DNA of 64,000 bases. Source: Levilinea saccharolytica. GTDB taxonomy: Bacteria; Chloroflexota; Anaerolineae; Anaerolineales; Anaerolineaceae. Below are positions 31,801 to 40,078 of this stretch, in pieces; positions within the stretch are counted from its first letter, which is position 1, and every line of letters starts with the position of its first letter. Where the stretch lies: the NCBI RefSeq assembly GCF_001306035.1, contig NZ_LGCM01000019.1, positions 62,001-126,000 of the forward strand. Reading direction: 5' to 3'. Both the position numbers and the translations under genes were made by a program. The notes under the pieces are model-generated. The model was not told the DNA's origin. It did not search any database and worked only from the letters and a program-made list of their open reading frames with translations.

Positions 31801-34133
31801 GTTTCCAGCCGTCCTCCAACGACCGGTTTCTCAATATCTACCTGACCCTGGTTCAATATCCCATTTTGAGCACGCGTATCCGCATGCGCATGCGCAGCGA
31901 GCTGTTCACCCGCGGGGTGATCAGCCTGCGCGAGTTTGAGGCCCGCGTGCGCGAGATGGCTATCGCTTCGCAGGAGCGCGAAGGCCTGATCAATCCGGTG
32001 GAAGAAGAGCCGGAGGATATGTGGAATCTGCGCCTGGACCGCACGCGCAAGCACCTCACCGACCTGATCTTCAGCCAACGCCTGACCTTTGCTGATTTTG
32101 AACAGATCGTCACCAGTGTGCTGAGCGAAAAAGGGCTGAGCGAGCAGGAAATCCTCTCGGCCATCAACCCCGAACTGGCCCCCATGGAACTGGTGTTTGA
32201 ACAGGCCCTGGCCATGGAACACCTGCCCGCGGCGGAGCGTCAGCGCTACGAAGCCCGCCTGCACGAATCCAAGGTGGTGCTGATCCGTTCGTTGATCAGC
32301 GACAACCTGCGCTATATCAACATCGCCAAAGAGTGGTTCACCATCAGCGACCTGGCCAAGATCCGCCGCCGCAAAATCGGCGGGGGGCGCATCGGCGGCA
32401 AAGCGGCCGGCATGCTGCTGGCCCTGCGCGTGGTGGAAGATATGAGCGTCTGCCCCGATTTCTGCATTCGCTCGGCGGAGTCGTATTACATCGGTTCGGA
32501 TGTGCTCTATTCGTTCATGTCCATCAACAACCTGGTGCATTGGAACGATCAGAAATATAAATCTGAAGCGGAAATGCGGGCAGAATTTCCGCAGATTGTG
32601 GAAGACTTTGAAAAAGGGGTCTTCCCGCCCGATATTGTGGAGCGGCTGCAAGGGCTGTTGGTGACGGTGGGGCAAAAGCCCATGATCGTGCGCTCTTCCA
32701 GCCTGTTGGAAGACAATTTCGGCACCTCCTTTGCGGGTAAATACGAAAGTATTTTCCTGCCCAATCAGCGCTCGATCAAAGAGAACCTGGGGGCCCTCAC
32801 CCGCGCCGTGGCGCGCATCTACGCCTCCACCTTGAACCCCAACGCGCTGCTCTACCGCCGCAGCCGAGGTTTGCAGGATTACGACGAGCGCATGGCCATC
32901 CTCATTCAGGTGGTGCAGGGCGAGGCCTTCGGGCGGTATTACATGCCCCACGCGGCGGGGGTGGCCTTCAGCCGCAACCTCTACCGCTGGACCCCGCAGA
33001 TCCGGCGCGAGGACGGCTTTGTGCGCCTGGTGTGGGGCATGGGCACGCGCGCCGTTGACCGCGTGGGCAACGACTACCCCCGCCTGGTAGCCCTCAGTCA
33101 CCCGCTGCTGCGGCCGTCTACCTCGGCGGACGCCATCCGGCGTTATTCACAGCAGTATGTGGATTTGATTGACCTAGAGGAGAACGTCTTTAAGACCCTG
33201 CCGGCCAGCGAGGTGTTGGATGCGCACTACCCGCCCCTGCGCTATTTGGCGCAGGTGGATGAGGACGGCTATTTTATCTCTTTGCAGAGCACGTTATTGG
33301 AGGGCGGCACAAACCGCCTGGTACTGACCTTTGACGAACTGCTGCGCCGTACGCCCTTCGCTGAAAAAATGCGCGATATCCTCCACAACCTGGAGCGCAA
33401 CTACCGCAGCCCGGTGGATTTGGAATTTACCCTGCACCTTTCCAATCTGGAGTCAGGCAGGCCCATGCTCAACCTGACCCTGCTGCAGTGCCGCCCGCAA
33501 AGCCACCTGGTGGAGACGGAAGAAGTGCCCGTTCCCGCGGATATCCCAGAGCAAAAAGTGGTGTTTGAGACGCGTTTTGTCGTGCCCCAGGGCTTCATCC
33601 GTCAGGTGGATTACGTCCTGTTTGTGCGCCCGGAGGGCTACTACGCGCTGCCCAGCATGAACGACCGCGCCAAGCTGGCCCGCGCCATCGGCACGCTGAA
33701 CGCCGCCCTGGAGGGCCAAAAATTCATCTGCGTGGGGCCGGGGCGCTGGGGATCTTCCAATTCCGATTTGGGCGTGCCCATTGACTATGGGGACATTTAC
33801 CACGCCAAAGCGCTGGTGGAGCTTTCGGGCAAGGGGGTGGGACCAGAACCGGAGCCTTCGCTGGGCACGCATTTCTTCCAGGACCTGATGGAAGCTCAAA
33901 TTTACCCCCTGGCGGTGCTGTTAGACAGCCCCACCACGCTGTTTAACCGTGAATTCTTCTATCATCAGCCCAACCACGTGGATGATTTTGTCCCGCTGGA
34001 TCCGCTGCTGGCCGACACGCTGCACCTGATCCGCGTGAGCGATTTCGCCCCTGGGCACACCCTGCAGGTGGTGATGGACGACGACCAAAACCAGGCGATG
34101 GCCTTTGTGGTTGCGCAGAACAGCCTGAAATAA
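31797..34133 (+). CDS. PEP/pyruvate-binding domain protein (PPDK N-terminal domain-like)
   Basis: Protein of 778 residues. About 200 N-terminal helical residues precede a PEP-synthase/PPDK-type nucleotide-binding domain: IGGGRIGGKAAGMLLALRVV, MIVRSSSLLEDNFGTSFAGKYESIFLPNQ, MAILIQVVQGEAFGRYYMPHAAGVAFSRNLY. A further conserved part includes FICVGPGRWGSSNSDLGVPIDYGDIYHAKALVEL. The phosphohistidine swivel domain and TIM barrel of PPDK are not visible, so it may be a stand-alone phosphotransferase or regulator. It overlaps the dnaN stop by 4 bases, so expression is tied to the clamp gene; the reason is not obvious. Confidence 0.85.
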   Translation: MSFQPSSNDRFLNIYLTLVQYPILSTRIRMRMRSELFTRGVISLREFEARVREMAIASQEREGLINPVEEEPEDMWNLRLDRTRKHLTDLIFSQRLTFADFEQIVTSVLSEKGLSEQEILSAINPELAPMELVFEQALAMEHLPAAERQRYEARLHESKVVLIRSLISDNLRYINIAKEWFTISDLAKIRRRKIGGGRIGGKAAGMLLALRVVEDMSVCPDFCIRSAESYYIGSDVLYSFMSINNLVHWNDQKYKSEAEMRAEFPQIVEDFEKGVFPPDIVERLQGLLVTVGQKPMIVRSSSLLEDNFGTSFAGKYESIFLPNQRSIKENLGALTRAVARIYASTLNPNALLYRRSRGLQDYDERMAILIQVVQGEAFGRYYMPHAAGVAFSRNLYRWTPQIRREDGFVRLVWGMGTRAVDRVGNDYPRLVALSHPLLRPSTSADAIRRYSQQYVDLIDLEENVFKTLPASEVLDAHYPPLRYLAQVDEDGYFISLQSTLLEGGTNRLVLTFDELLRRTPFAEKMRDILHNLERNYRSPVDLEFTLHLSNLESGRPMLNLTLLQCRPQSHLVETEEVPVPADIPEQKVVFETRFVVPQGFIRQVDYVLFVRPEGYYALPSMNDRAKLARAIGTLNAALEGQKFICVGPGRWGSSNSDLGVPIDYGDIYHAKALVELSGKGVGPEPEPSLGTHFFQDLMEAQIYPLAVLLDSPTTLFNREFFYHQPNHVDDFVPLDPLLADTLHLIRVSDFAPGHTLQVVMDDDQNQAMAFVVAQNSLK

Positions 34134-34144
34134 CCCCCCTGTTT

Positions 34145-34723
34145 CTATTTCCCTTTGGTTTCCCCCGGCGCGGGCGTTTTCCGGCGCGGGTCCAACGCGT
34201 CCCAACGTAAAATCAGGTCGCGCAGCGGCTGTGAATCGGGTGAAGGCATGCCCCGATGCGGCGGCTCGGCGGTCAATTCGGCGCGCAGGGCGGTGATCTG
34301 CGCCAGAGCCTGCGCACCGCTCAGGCCGCGGCGCACCCAAAAACAGCCCACCACTGCGCCGGTGCGGCCGATCCCCGCACGGCAGTGCACATACACACCC
34401 TGGCCCTCTTCCAGGGCGCTGTCGATTTGATCCAGGATCGCGATCATGCGGGCGGGTTCAATGACCGGGGCGGTTTCGAGGGGGAAGGCATGGTAATGCG
34501 CCGTCACGCCCAGCCAATTGGCCTGCTCGTGCAGCAAACGCTGGTAATCGGGGGCTTCGCCGGGCTGAGCCAGGTTGATAAAGCAGCGCAGCCCGCGGTC
34601 CAGCAGACGGCTGAGCAGAGTGCGGGTGGCCTCATCAGAATAGGGCACGGCGGGGTAGGCCCCGGCCATGAACTGCCCGGGCAGCACCCAATAGGCGTTG
34701 GGGATGGGCGGCGGCAGGCTCAT
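34145..34723 (-). CDS. Dual-specificity/tyrosine phosphatase-like protein
   Basis: Protein of 192 residues with the phosphatase P-loop VYVHCRAGIGRTGAVVGCFWVRRG (CX5R, catalytic Cys about 114) and an upstream region carrying LRCFINLAQPGEAPDY, where the general-acid Asp of other families is expected. The opening PNAYWVLPGQFMAGAYP fits bacterial cyclin-dependent-kinase-inhibitor-3-like phosphatases. Substrate unknown. Its ATG overlaps the stop of the HypE-like gene (ATGA). Convergent with the PEP-binding gene, 11 bases apart. Confidence 0.9.
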   Translation of the reverse strand: MSLPPPIPNAYWVLPGQFMAGAYPAVPYSDEATRTLLSRLLDRGLRCFINLAQPGEAPDYQRLLHEQANWLGVTAHYHAFPLETAPVIEPARMIAILDQIDSALEEGQGVYVHCRAGIGRTGAVVGCFWVRRGLSGAQALAQITALRAELTAEPPHRGMPSPDSQPLRDLILRWDALDPRRKTPAPGETKGK

Positions 34724-35739
34724 TCGTATACCCGTGTAATTTCATCCCGTTCGGGCCGCGGCAGGGGGACTTCGCCGTCGGGCAGCCTTTGCCAGACGGC
34801 AAACGGCCCTTCGCTCACCTCGCCGATCTCGGCGCAAAGGATCCCTTCGGCTTGCAGGGCAGCGCAGATGGCCGGGGCGCCGCTGGGGGGCGCGGTGAAG
34901 AGCAGCGCGCCCGAGGCGATGGCCGCCAGCGGGTTCAAGCCAAAGACTTCACACACCCGGCGCGAAAGCCGCGGCACCGGCACAGCCGCCGGATCCATCT
35001 TGAAACATTTGCCGCTGGCCTCGGCCATCTCCCATAATGCTGACGCCAACCCGCCTTCGGTGGGGTCGTGCATGGCGGTGACGCGCCCGGCCTGGACGGC
35101 GATCTGCGCATCGCGGGCTACGCTGATGCCGGGGGTGTACAGGAACGCCGCGGCTTCTTCCAGCTCGGCGGGGGTCAAAACCGCAGCCAGCTGTTCGGGG
35201 AATTCGCGGCTGAGGATGGCGGTGGCTTCCACCGGCACGCCCTTGGTCAAGAGGATGCGGTCCCCGACCTGCGCGCCGCGCGGGGTGATCAGCCCTTCGC
35301 GGGCCACCTCGCCGATCAGCGTGCCGATCAGCAGCGGCCGGTCTAACCCGTGGGTGATTTCGGTGTGCCCGCCCACCACGGTGACGCCCAGTTGGGCGCA
35401 GGCTGCATTGATCTGGTCTAAAATCTCTTCCACCAGGCGCGGGGTGGTTTGGCCCTGCGGCAGCAGCAGGGCGGTCATGTACCAGCGCGGCACGGCGCCG
35501 GTGGTGGCGATGTCATTGGCGCTCACCTGCACCCCGTACCAGCCGATTTCACCGCTCACAAAGGTGATCGGTTCCGTTTTCAGCACCAACAGTTGGGGCG
35601 CGCCGGTGTCAATCACGGCGCAGTCCAGGCCCACGCCCGGGCCGAGCAGCACGCGCGGGTCGCTGCTGGGAATTTGGGCCACCAACTGGGCCAGCAGTTC
35701 CGGCGGCAGTTTGCCCAGGGGCAGAATCGCATCTGACAT
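34720..35739 (-). CDS. AIR synthase-related protein, HypE-like
   Basis: Protein of 339 residues of the PurM/HypE/ThiL/SelD fold. N-terminal GKLPPELLAQLVAQI, then DCAVIDTG, WYGVQVSANDIATTGAVPRWYMTALLLP, VTVVGGHTEITHGLDRPLLIGTLIGEV, a second half with MHDPTEGGLASALWEMAEASG. The DPTEGG and GHTEI motifs are shared with HypE. The C-terminal Cys that HypE uses to carry the carbamoyl/cyano group is not present at the end, which reads DEITRVYE, so it is probably an HypE paralogue of unknown substrate. ATG at 35739 chosen; a TTG at 35760 is less likely. Coupled to the phosphatase gene. Confidence 0.85.
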   Translation of the reverse strand: MSDAILPLGKLPPELLAQLVAQIPSSDPRVLLGPGVGLDCAVIDTGAPQLLVLKTEPITFVSGEIGWYGVQVSANDIATTGAVPRWYMTALLLPQGQTTPRLVEEILDQINAACAQLGVTVVGGHTEITHGLDRPLLIGTLIGEVAREGLITPRGAQVGDRILLTKGVPVEATAILSREFPEQLAAVLTPAELEEAAAFLYTPGISVARDAQIAVQAGRVTAMHDPTEGGLASALWEMAEASGKCFKMDPAAVPVPRLSRRVCEVFGLNPLAAIASGALLFTAPPSGAPAICAALQAEGILCAEIGEVSEGPFAVWQRLPDGEVPLPRPERDEITRVYE

Positions 35740-35844
35740 GGGGGTCAATATCCTCTCCAAAGCGTTGTGCAGTGTATCACAGCCCCTTATTGTACCCAGG
35801 TTTGGCGGATTCTGCGCGCGCTAAAGCGGGCCGCGGCAGGGGCC

Positions 35845-36612
35845 TCAATCCACGCACAGGCTGTCGTATTCCGGGTTTTGGAAGAGGGGCTGGGGTTCCA
35901 GGCGCATCACCTCGCCGCCGCGGCTCACCTCAACCGGCACGGCGAAGGTGGTGTGCGGGCCGCAGCCGCACAGGTCGTCGTTGAACAGCAGCACGCGGTA
36001 GCCCTCGTTGGTGATTTCCACATGGGTTTCTTCCAACGTACGGGTCTGGTAGCGGAAGCTGGGATCTATGGAAAGGTCGTAGAGGGCCGAAAGCCCCTGG
36101 CTAGCCAGGGCGTAGCTGAGAGCCTCTTCGGGGGTCTCGATGGGGGCGGCCAGGGCGCGCAGTTCTTCCAAATTGTGCACCAATCGCAGGCTGCCGGCTT
36201 CGGCCACCACATAGCGAATGTAGCCGGGGTAGGCGCAGCCGGTGTTGTAGATATATTCGCCTTCCGGCAGAGCATCGTGCCCGCGCACAATGCAGGCGGC
36301 CAGCGGGGCCGGGTCCAGGCCGCCCAGGAGGGGCGAGACGCTTTGCAGCACCTCGCAGCCCCACTCGTCTTTTGGGCCGCCCTCCGGGCAGGTCCACCAC
36401 GGCGCTGACAGGGTGCAGCCCGCCTGCTCCAGGGGTGAGGTGTCCACGCTCAAGGCGGGCGGGTCGTATTCCACCAGGGTGGGGCGCTGCACCAGGTTGC
36501 GGATGCGCTGCGCCAGGGCCGGGACAACGGCGCAGGCGGTGATCCCCGCGGCAGCTAGCAGTACAGCGGTGATGCGCAGGGCGTTGGCGTAGCAGCGAAT
36601 GGATGGTTTCAT
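35845..36612 (-). CDS. Exported protein of unknown function (possible lipoprotein)
   Basis: Protein of 255 residues, not recognised. The N-terminal hydrophobic segment LRITAVLLAAAGITACAVVPALA may be a signal peptide; ITAC resembles a lipobox (Cys27). The mature part has several Cys (CTLSAPWWTCPEGG, WGCEVL, AACIV, NTGCAYPG, DDLCGCG, SLCVD) consistent with disulfides outside the cell. It has its own promoter upstream on the minus strand. Confidence 0.7.
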   Translation of the reverse strand: MKPSIRCYANALRITAVLLAAAGITACAVVPALAQRIRNLVQRPTLVEYDPPALSVDTSPLEQAGCTLSAPWWTCPEGGPKDEWGCEVLQSVSPLLGGLDPAPLAACIVRGHDALPEGEYIYNTGCAYPGYIRYVVAEAGSLRLVHNLEELRALAAPIETPEEALSYALASQGLSALYDLSIDPSFRYQTRTLEETHVEITNEGYRVLLFNDDLCGCGPHTTFAVPVEVSRGGEVMRLEPQPLFQNPEYDSLCVD

Positions 36613-36683
36613 GGCTTATTCCTCCCCAAACCTTTCCCAAACCTCCCCGGCCAACGCCAGGGCTGATTCCCTGCCCCTCTTTG

Positions 36684-36712
36684 ATTATAGAGACTTTTGC
36701 GCCGGATTTAAA
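36684..36712 (-). promoter_or_regulatory. Promoter of the exported Cys-rich protein gene
   Basis: On the minus strand TTTAAA (36707-36712), 17-base spacer, TATAAT (36684-36689), about 65 bases before the ATG at 36612. Confidence 0.6.
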
Positions 36713-36730
36713 GGCTGAACCTCCACCGGC

Positions 36731-36770
36731 AAAGAAAAGCCAGGCAAAAGCGGCTTGGCTTCTGCCTGGC
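36731..36770 (-). terminator. Rho-independent terminator of the second GH13 gene
   Basis: On the minus strand GCCAGGCA ... TGCCTGGC (8-bp perfect stem, extendable by AAG/CTT inside), followed by TTTTCTTT. Located 22 bases after the amylase stop. Confidence 0.85.
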
Positions 36771-36792
36771 GAGCGGGTTGGGGGGAGGGGGG

Positions 36793-38136
36793 TTAGAGGA
36801 CGGGGAAGTGAAAATCCATCAGGTCGCTGTACAGCGGGTGCAGATCGGGTTTGCCGGTGTAGCGCAGGATGGCGGCATGGCTGGGGAGGGGAGCCGCGCC
36901 GGACTGCACATTGACCGATTGGCCGCTGAGCAGGTCGGTGTAGCTGCCGTCCGGAATGGGCAGAGCGATGGCGCCGGTGGCGGCGCGTACGTTGAAGATG
37001 CCCAGCAGGCCGCCCTCACGCCCCTTTTGCCAGGAGGCCACGATGGCCGGGTCGGCGGCCAGCAGCAGGAATTTGCCTTCCTGCAGAATGGGGTCTTTCT
37101 TCAGGTGGGCCAGCTTGGTCAGGAAGGGCTGCAGGGCGTAGTTCTTCCACTCCACTTTGTCAATCTCAAAGAGGGATGGGGTGTGGACGGCTTCGGATTC
37201 CTGCCCGCCGTAGATGAGGAAAGCTCCGCGGTTGAAGGCCTCAAAAGCCGTCCAGGCCAGGGCCTGGGTGCGGTCCGAAGCCAGGGTCATGATGCGCGCC
37301 TGGTCGTGATTTTCCACACAGCGCATTTTCACAAAGTTTTCGGGGTAGATGGCATCCTGGAAGCGCAAAATTTCCAGATAGCGCCCCACGGGCAGTTTGC
37401 CGTGCACCACCGCCTGGAAGAGCGGCCAGATGTCGTAATCGTAGGTCAGGTCGAAGGCCTGGTAAATTTCGCTGTCGGAATAGGCGCTCAGGTTGGCGTG
37501 GCGGCGGCCGGCTACAAAGCTGGCGTGTACCGATTCAGCCAGCCAGATGACATTCGGCTTGACGGCGGCCACTTCGGCGCGGGCCTGCACCCAAAAATCC
37601 ACCGGCACCAGCGAGGCCACGTCGCAGCGGAAGCCGTCCACGCCCATTTCGGCCCACATTTTCAAAGAATCAATCAGATAGCGGGTCAGTTCGGGGTTGG
37701 GGTGCTTCAGGTCAATCACATCCGACCATTCCGGCACGGTGGTCACCGGCTTGCCCTGCTCATCCTGATGGAAGAATTCGGGGTGTTCCTGCACCAGCAC
37801 AGAATCATGAGCGGTGTGGTTGTAGACCACATCAATCATCACCTGCATGCCCAAGCGGTGAGCCTTTTCGATCAGGCGGGCAAAATCCGCTTTGGTTCCG
37901 TATTCCGGGTTCACCTCGCGGTAGTCGCGGATGGAATAGGGGCAGCCCAGGCGGCCTTTTTTATTCAGCTGGCCGATGGGGTGGATGGGCATGAACCAGA
38001 CGATATCCACGCCCATAGATTGAAGGCGCTCCAGGTCGGCTTCGACATCCGCAAAGGTTCCGTTGGGGCCGTGGTTGCGCACATAGACTTCATAGATCAC
38101 CAAATTGCGATAATGGAGGGGGGTATCCTTCGCCAT
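36793..38136 (-). CDS. GH13 alpha-amylase family glycosidase
   Basis: Protein of 447 residues without signal peptide. GH13 regions: MIDVVYNHTAHD (I), GVDGFRCDVASLV with the nucleophile Asp (II), VIWLAESVH with the acid/base Glu (III) and MRCVENHDQAR (IV). It starts YRNLVIYEVYVRNHGPNGTFADVEADLERLQSMGVDIVWFMPIHPIG, a subfamily with an early catalytic barrel. C-terminal beta domain from about residue 375. Substrate range cannot be read. It is not near the TetR-controlled amylase and has no copy of that palindrome. Stop followed by a terminator. Confidence 0.92.
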   Translation of the reverse strand: MAKDTPLHYRNLVIYEVYVRNHGPNGTFADVEADLERLQSMGVDIVWFMPIHPIGQLNKKGRLGCPYSIRDYREVNPEYGTKADFARLIEKAHRLGMQVMIDVVYNHTAHDSVLVQEHPEFFHQDEQGKPVTTVPEWSDVIDLKHPNPELTRYLIDSLKMWAEMGVDGFRCDVASLVPVDFWVQARAEVAAVKPNVIWLAESVHASFVAGRRHANLSAYSDSEIYQAFDLTYDYDIWPLFQAVVHGKLPVGRYLEILRFQDAIYPENFVKMRCVENHDQARIMTLASDRTQALAWTAFEAFNRGAFLIYGGQESEAVHTPSLFEIDKVEWKNYALQPFLTKLAHLKKDPILQEGKFLLLAADPAIVASWQKGREGGLLGIFNVRAATGAIALPIPDGSYTDLLSGQSVNVQSGAAPLPSHAAILRYTGKPDLHPLYSDLMDFHFPVL

Positions 38137-38148
38137 AAAATCCTCTGT

Positions 38149-38637
38149 TTAACCTGCCTGTTTAATCTCTGCCACCTGCCCGCCGGTCATGGGCTGCAGG
38201 CTGGCGGCGGAGAGCTGAAAGACCGCGTGGGGGGTTCCCGCGGCGGCCCAAATATGATCGTATTGCAGCAAATCGGCGTCAATCACGGTGCGCAGGATCT
38301 GAATGTGCCCCAGGGGCGGCACGCCGCCGATGGCAAAACCGGTTTGCGCGCGCACGAAATCGCCGTCGGCTTTTTCCACCGCTTCGCCCAACACCTGGGC
38401 CAGGCGCGCCTCGCTGACGCGGTTCGAGCCGCTGACCAGGGCCAGAACGGCCTGGCCGCTGCTTTTGCCGCGAAAGATGAGCGATTTGACAATTTGCCCC
38501 AGGGTGCAGCCGCAGGCATCCGCGGCTTCCTGCGCGGTGCGCGTGGAGGCGGGCAGCTCCACCACGGAGCAGTCGAAGCCCTGGGCATGCAGGCTGTTCT
38601 GCACTTTTTGGGCGCTGGGGGAGAGGGATTCGTTCAT
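38149..38637 (-). CDS. YbaK/EbsC-family aminoacyl-tRNA deacylase
   Basis: Protein of 162 residues from ATG at 38637 (AGGAAGG upstream). It belongs to the YbaK/ProX editing family that removes wrong amino acids from tRNA. Family features: RTAQEAADACGCTLGQIVKSLIFRG with the conserved Lys, VLALVSGSNRVSEARLA, and TGFAIGGVPPLGH, the GxxPxG loop. A TACAAT box (38674-38679, minus) lies 36 bases upstream. It is 12 bases upstream of the GH13 gene, so both may share a transcript. Confidence 0.92.
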   Translation of the reverse strand: MNESLSPSAQKVQNSLHAQGFDCSVVELPASTRTAQEAADACGCTLGQIVKSLIFRGKSSGQAVLALVSGSNRVSEARLAQVLGEAVEKADGDFVRAQTGFAIGGVPPLGHIQILRTVIDADLLQYDHIWAAAGTPHAVFQLSAASLQPMTGGQVAEIKQAG

Positions 38638-38715
38638 GGGCCTTCCTGTGGAGATAAAACCAGGGTTTGGGGTATTGTACCAAATTTTGATGGGGGGCTG
38701 TGATAGAATTTGAGC

Positions 38716-39738
38716 ATGGCATGGGACGTGATGGGCCACGATTGGGCGGTAAACCTGCTGCGCCAGCACCTTTCCCGCGGGGAGGTGCGGCACGCCTATT
38801 TGCTGTGCGGCGCGCCGGGGGTGGGGCGGCGCACGCTGGCGCTGCGTTTTGCCCAGGCCCTCTTCTGCCCGCAGCCCACAGCACCGGGGGAGCCTTGCGG
38901 CGTGTGCCGCGCCTGCCAGCAGACCCTGAACATGCAATTCCCCGATTTGCACCTGCTCTCCGCCGAAACGGTGGGCGGGTCGCTGCGGGTGGATACCATC
39001 CGCGAATTGCAGCGCTCGCTGTCCCTGGCCCCTTTTCAAGCCCCGTGCCGCGTGGCTTTGCTGCTGCGTTTTGAAGAAGCCACCGAAAGCACCCAAAACG
39101 CGCTGCTCAAGACTCTGGAAGAAGCCCCCGAACGGGCCATTTTGATCCTGACCGCCGTATCCCCTGAAAGCCTGCTGCCCACCATCACCTCACGCTGCGA
39201 GATCCTGCGCCTGCGCCCGATGGGGGTAGAAGCCCTGGGGGCCGCCCTGCACCAGCAGCGCGGTCTGCCCGCCGAGGAAGCCCGCCGCCTGGCGCACCTG
39301 TCATCGGGGCGGGTGGGGGTGGCCTTGCAGATGCATGCCCAGCCGGAGCTGGTGGAAAAACGCCGCGCCTATCTGGATGACCTGCGCATGCTGTTGGGCG
39401 CGCCGCACCGCGACCGTTTTACCTATGCCAAAAAGGCCGCCGAGTACAGCCGCCCCGATCAGCGCTCTGGGATGGTGGAGGAACTGCGCCGCCGCCTGGA
39501 GGTGTGGCAGTCGCTCTGGCGGGATGTGATGCTGCTGCAAAGCGGGGTGGAGCTGCCTTTGGTCAATCTGGACGATCGCGGCGCCGTGGAGCGCCTGGCG
39601 CAGCAGTGCCCGGCCGCCGAGGTGGCGGCGCGGGTGCGCGAGCTGGAAGAAGCTCAGGACGCGCTGGACGCCAACGCCAACCCGCGCCTGTTGTTTGAAA
39701 ACCTGGCGTTGAACTGGCCGCGAGTGGTCTTGGATTGA
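38716..39738 (+). CDS. holB: DNA polymerase III delta' subunit
   Basis: Protein of 340 residues, clamp-loader AAA+ subunit. N-terminal LLRQHLSRGEVRHAYLLCGAPGVGRRTLALRFAQALFC with a P-loop-like segment (GAPGVGRRT, Lys of Walker A replaced by Arg), zinc module CPQPTAPGEPCGVCRACQQ, then EEATESTQNALLKTLEEAPERAILILTAVSPESLLPTITSRCEILRLRPM with the SRC motif. The altered Walker A fits delta', which does not hydrolyse ATP. ATG at 38716 is 6 bases behind a TAGAAT box (38704-38709), again a leaderless arrangement. Confidence 0.94.
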   Translation: MAWDVMGHDWAVNLLRQHLSRGEVRHAYLLCGAPGVGRRTLALRFAQALFCPQPTAPGEPCGVCRACQQTLNMQFPDLHLLSAETVGGSLRVDTIRELQRSLSLAPFQAPCRVALLLRFEEATESTQNALLKTLEEAPERAILILTAVSPESLLPTITSRCEILRLRPMGVEALGAALHQQRGLPAEEARRLAHLSSGRVGVALQMHAQPELVEKRRAYLDDLRMLLGAPHRDRFTYAKKAAEYSRPDQRSGMVEELRRRLEVWQSLWRDVMLLQSGVELPLVNLDDRGAVERLAQQCPAAEVAARVRELEEAQDALDANANPRLLFENLALNWPRVVLD

Positions 39739-39757
39739 GGATCGTCAGGCGAGGGGG

Positions 39758-40078
39758 TTAGAAGAGCCACTGCAGCAGATACAGCACTGCCATACCCGCT
39801 GCGATGGTCAAAAGGATATTGCGCGTGCGCCAGGCCACCCACATGGCAGCCAGCCCGGCCCACAGGCGCAGGTTTTCGGCGCCAATTTGCAGGCTGCCCT
39901 GGGGCATGAGCATTTCGGGCAGGATGATGGCGCTGAGCACGGCGGGGGGCACATAGCGCAGGGCGCGCTGCAAAAGTTCCGGCGGCTGCCAGCGGCCCTG
40001 CAAGGCGATGAAAGATAGGCGGATCAAAAAGGTCAGCGCCCCGCCGAGAATGAGAATCCACCACAGATTTCCGTTCAC
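39758..40078 (-). CDS. azlD: AzlD-family branched-chain amino acid exporter subunit
   Basis: Small membrane protein of 106 residues with three or four helices: WWILILGGALTFLIRLSFIALQG, LRYVPPAVLSAIILPEML and RNILLTIAAGMAVLYLLQWLF. The PPAVLSAIILP segment is characteristic of AzlD. GTG start at 40078 gives a 4-base GTGA overlap with azlC; an ATG at 40093 is an alternative giving a 19-base overlap. It works with AzlC as an exporter of branched-chain amino acids or analogues. Confidence 0.88.
   Translation of the reverse strand: MNGNLWWILILGGALTFLIRLSFIALQGRWQPPELLQRALRYVPPAVLSAIILPEMLMPQGSLQIGAENLRLWAGLAAMWVAWRTRNILLTIAAGMAVLYLLQWLF

Noticed and set aside
31662-33101. 479-codon minus-strand open frame
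   Set aside because: Antisense to dnaN and the PEP-binding gene, His/Gln-rich composition typical of shadow frames, no family motif.
34256-35824. 522-codon plus-strand open frame
   Set aside because: Antisense to the phosphatase and HypE-like genes; no recognisable domain.
36778-38703. 641-codon plus-strand open frame
   Set aside because: Antisense to the second GH13 gene and the YbaK-like gene, both of which have full family motifs.
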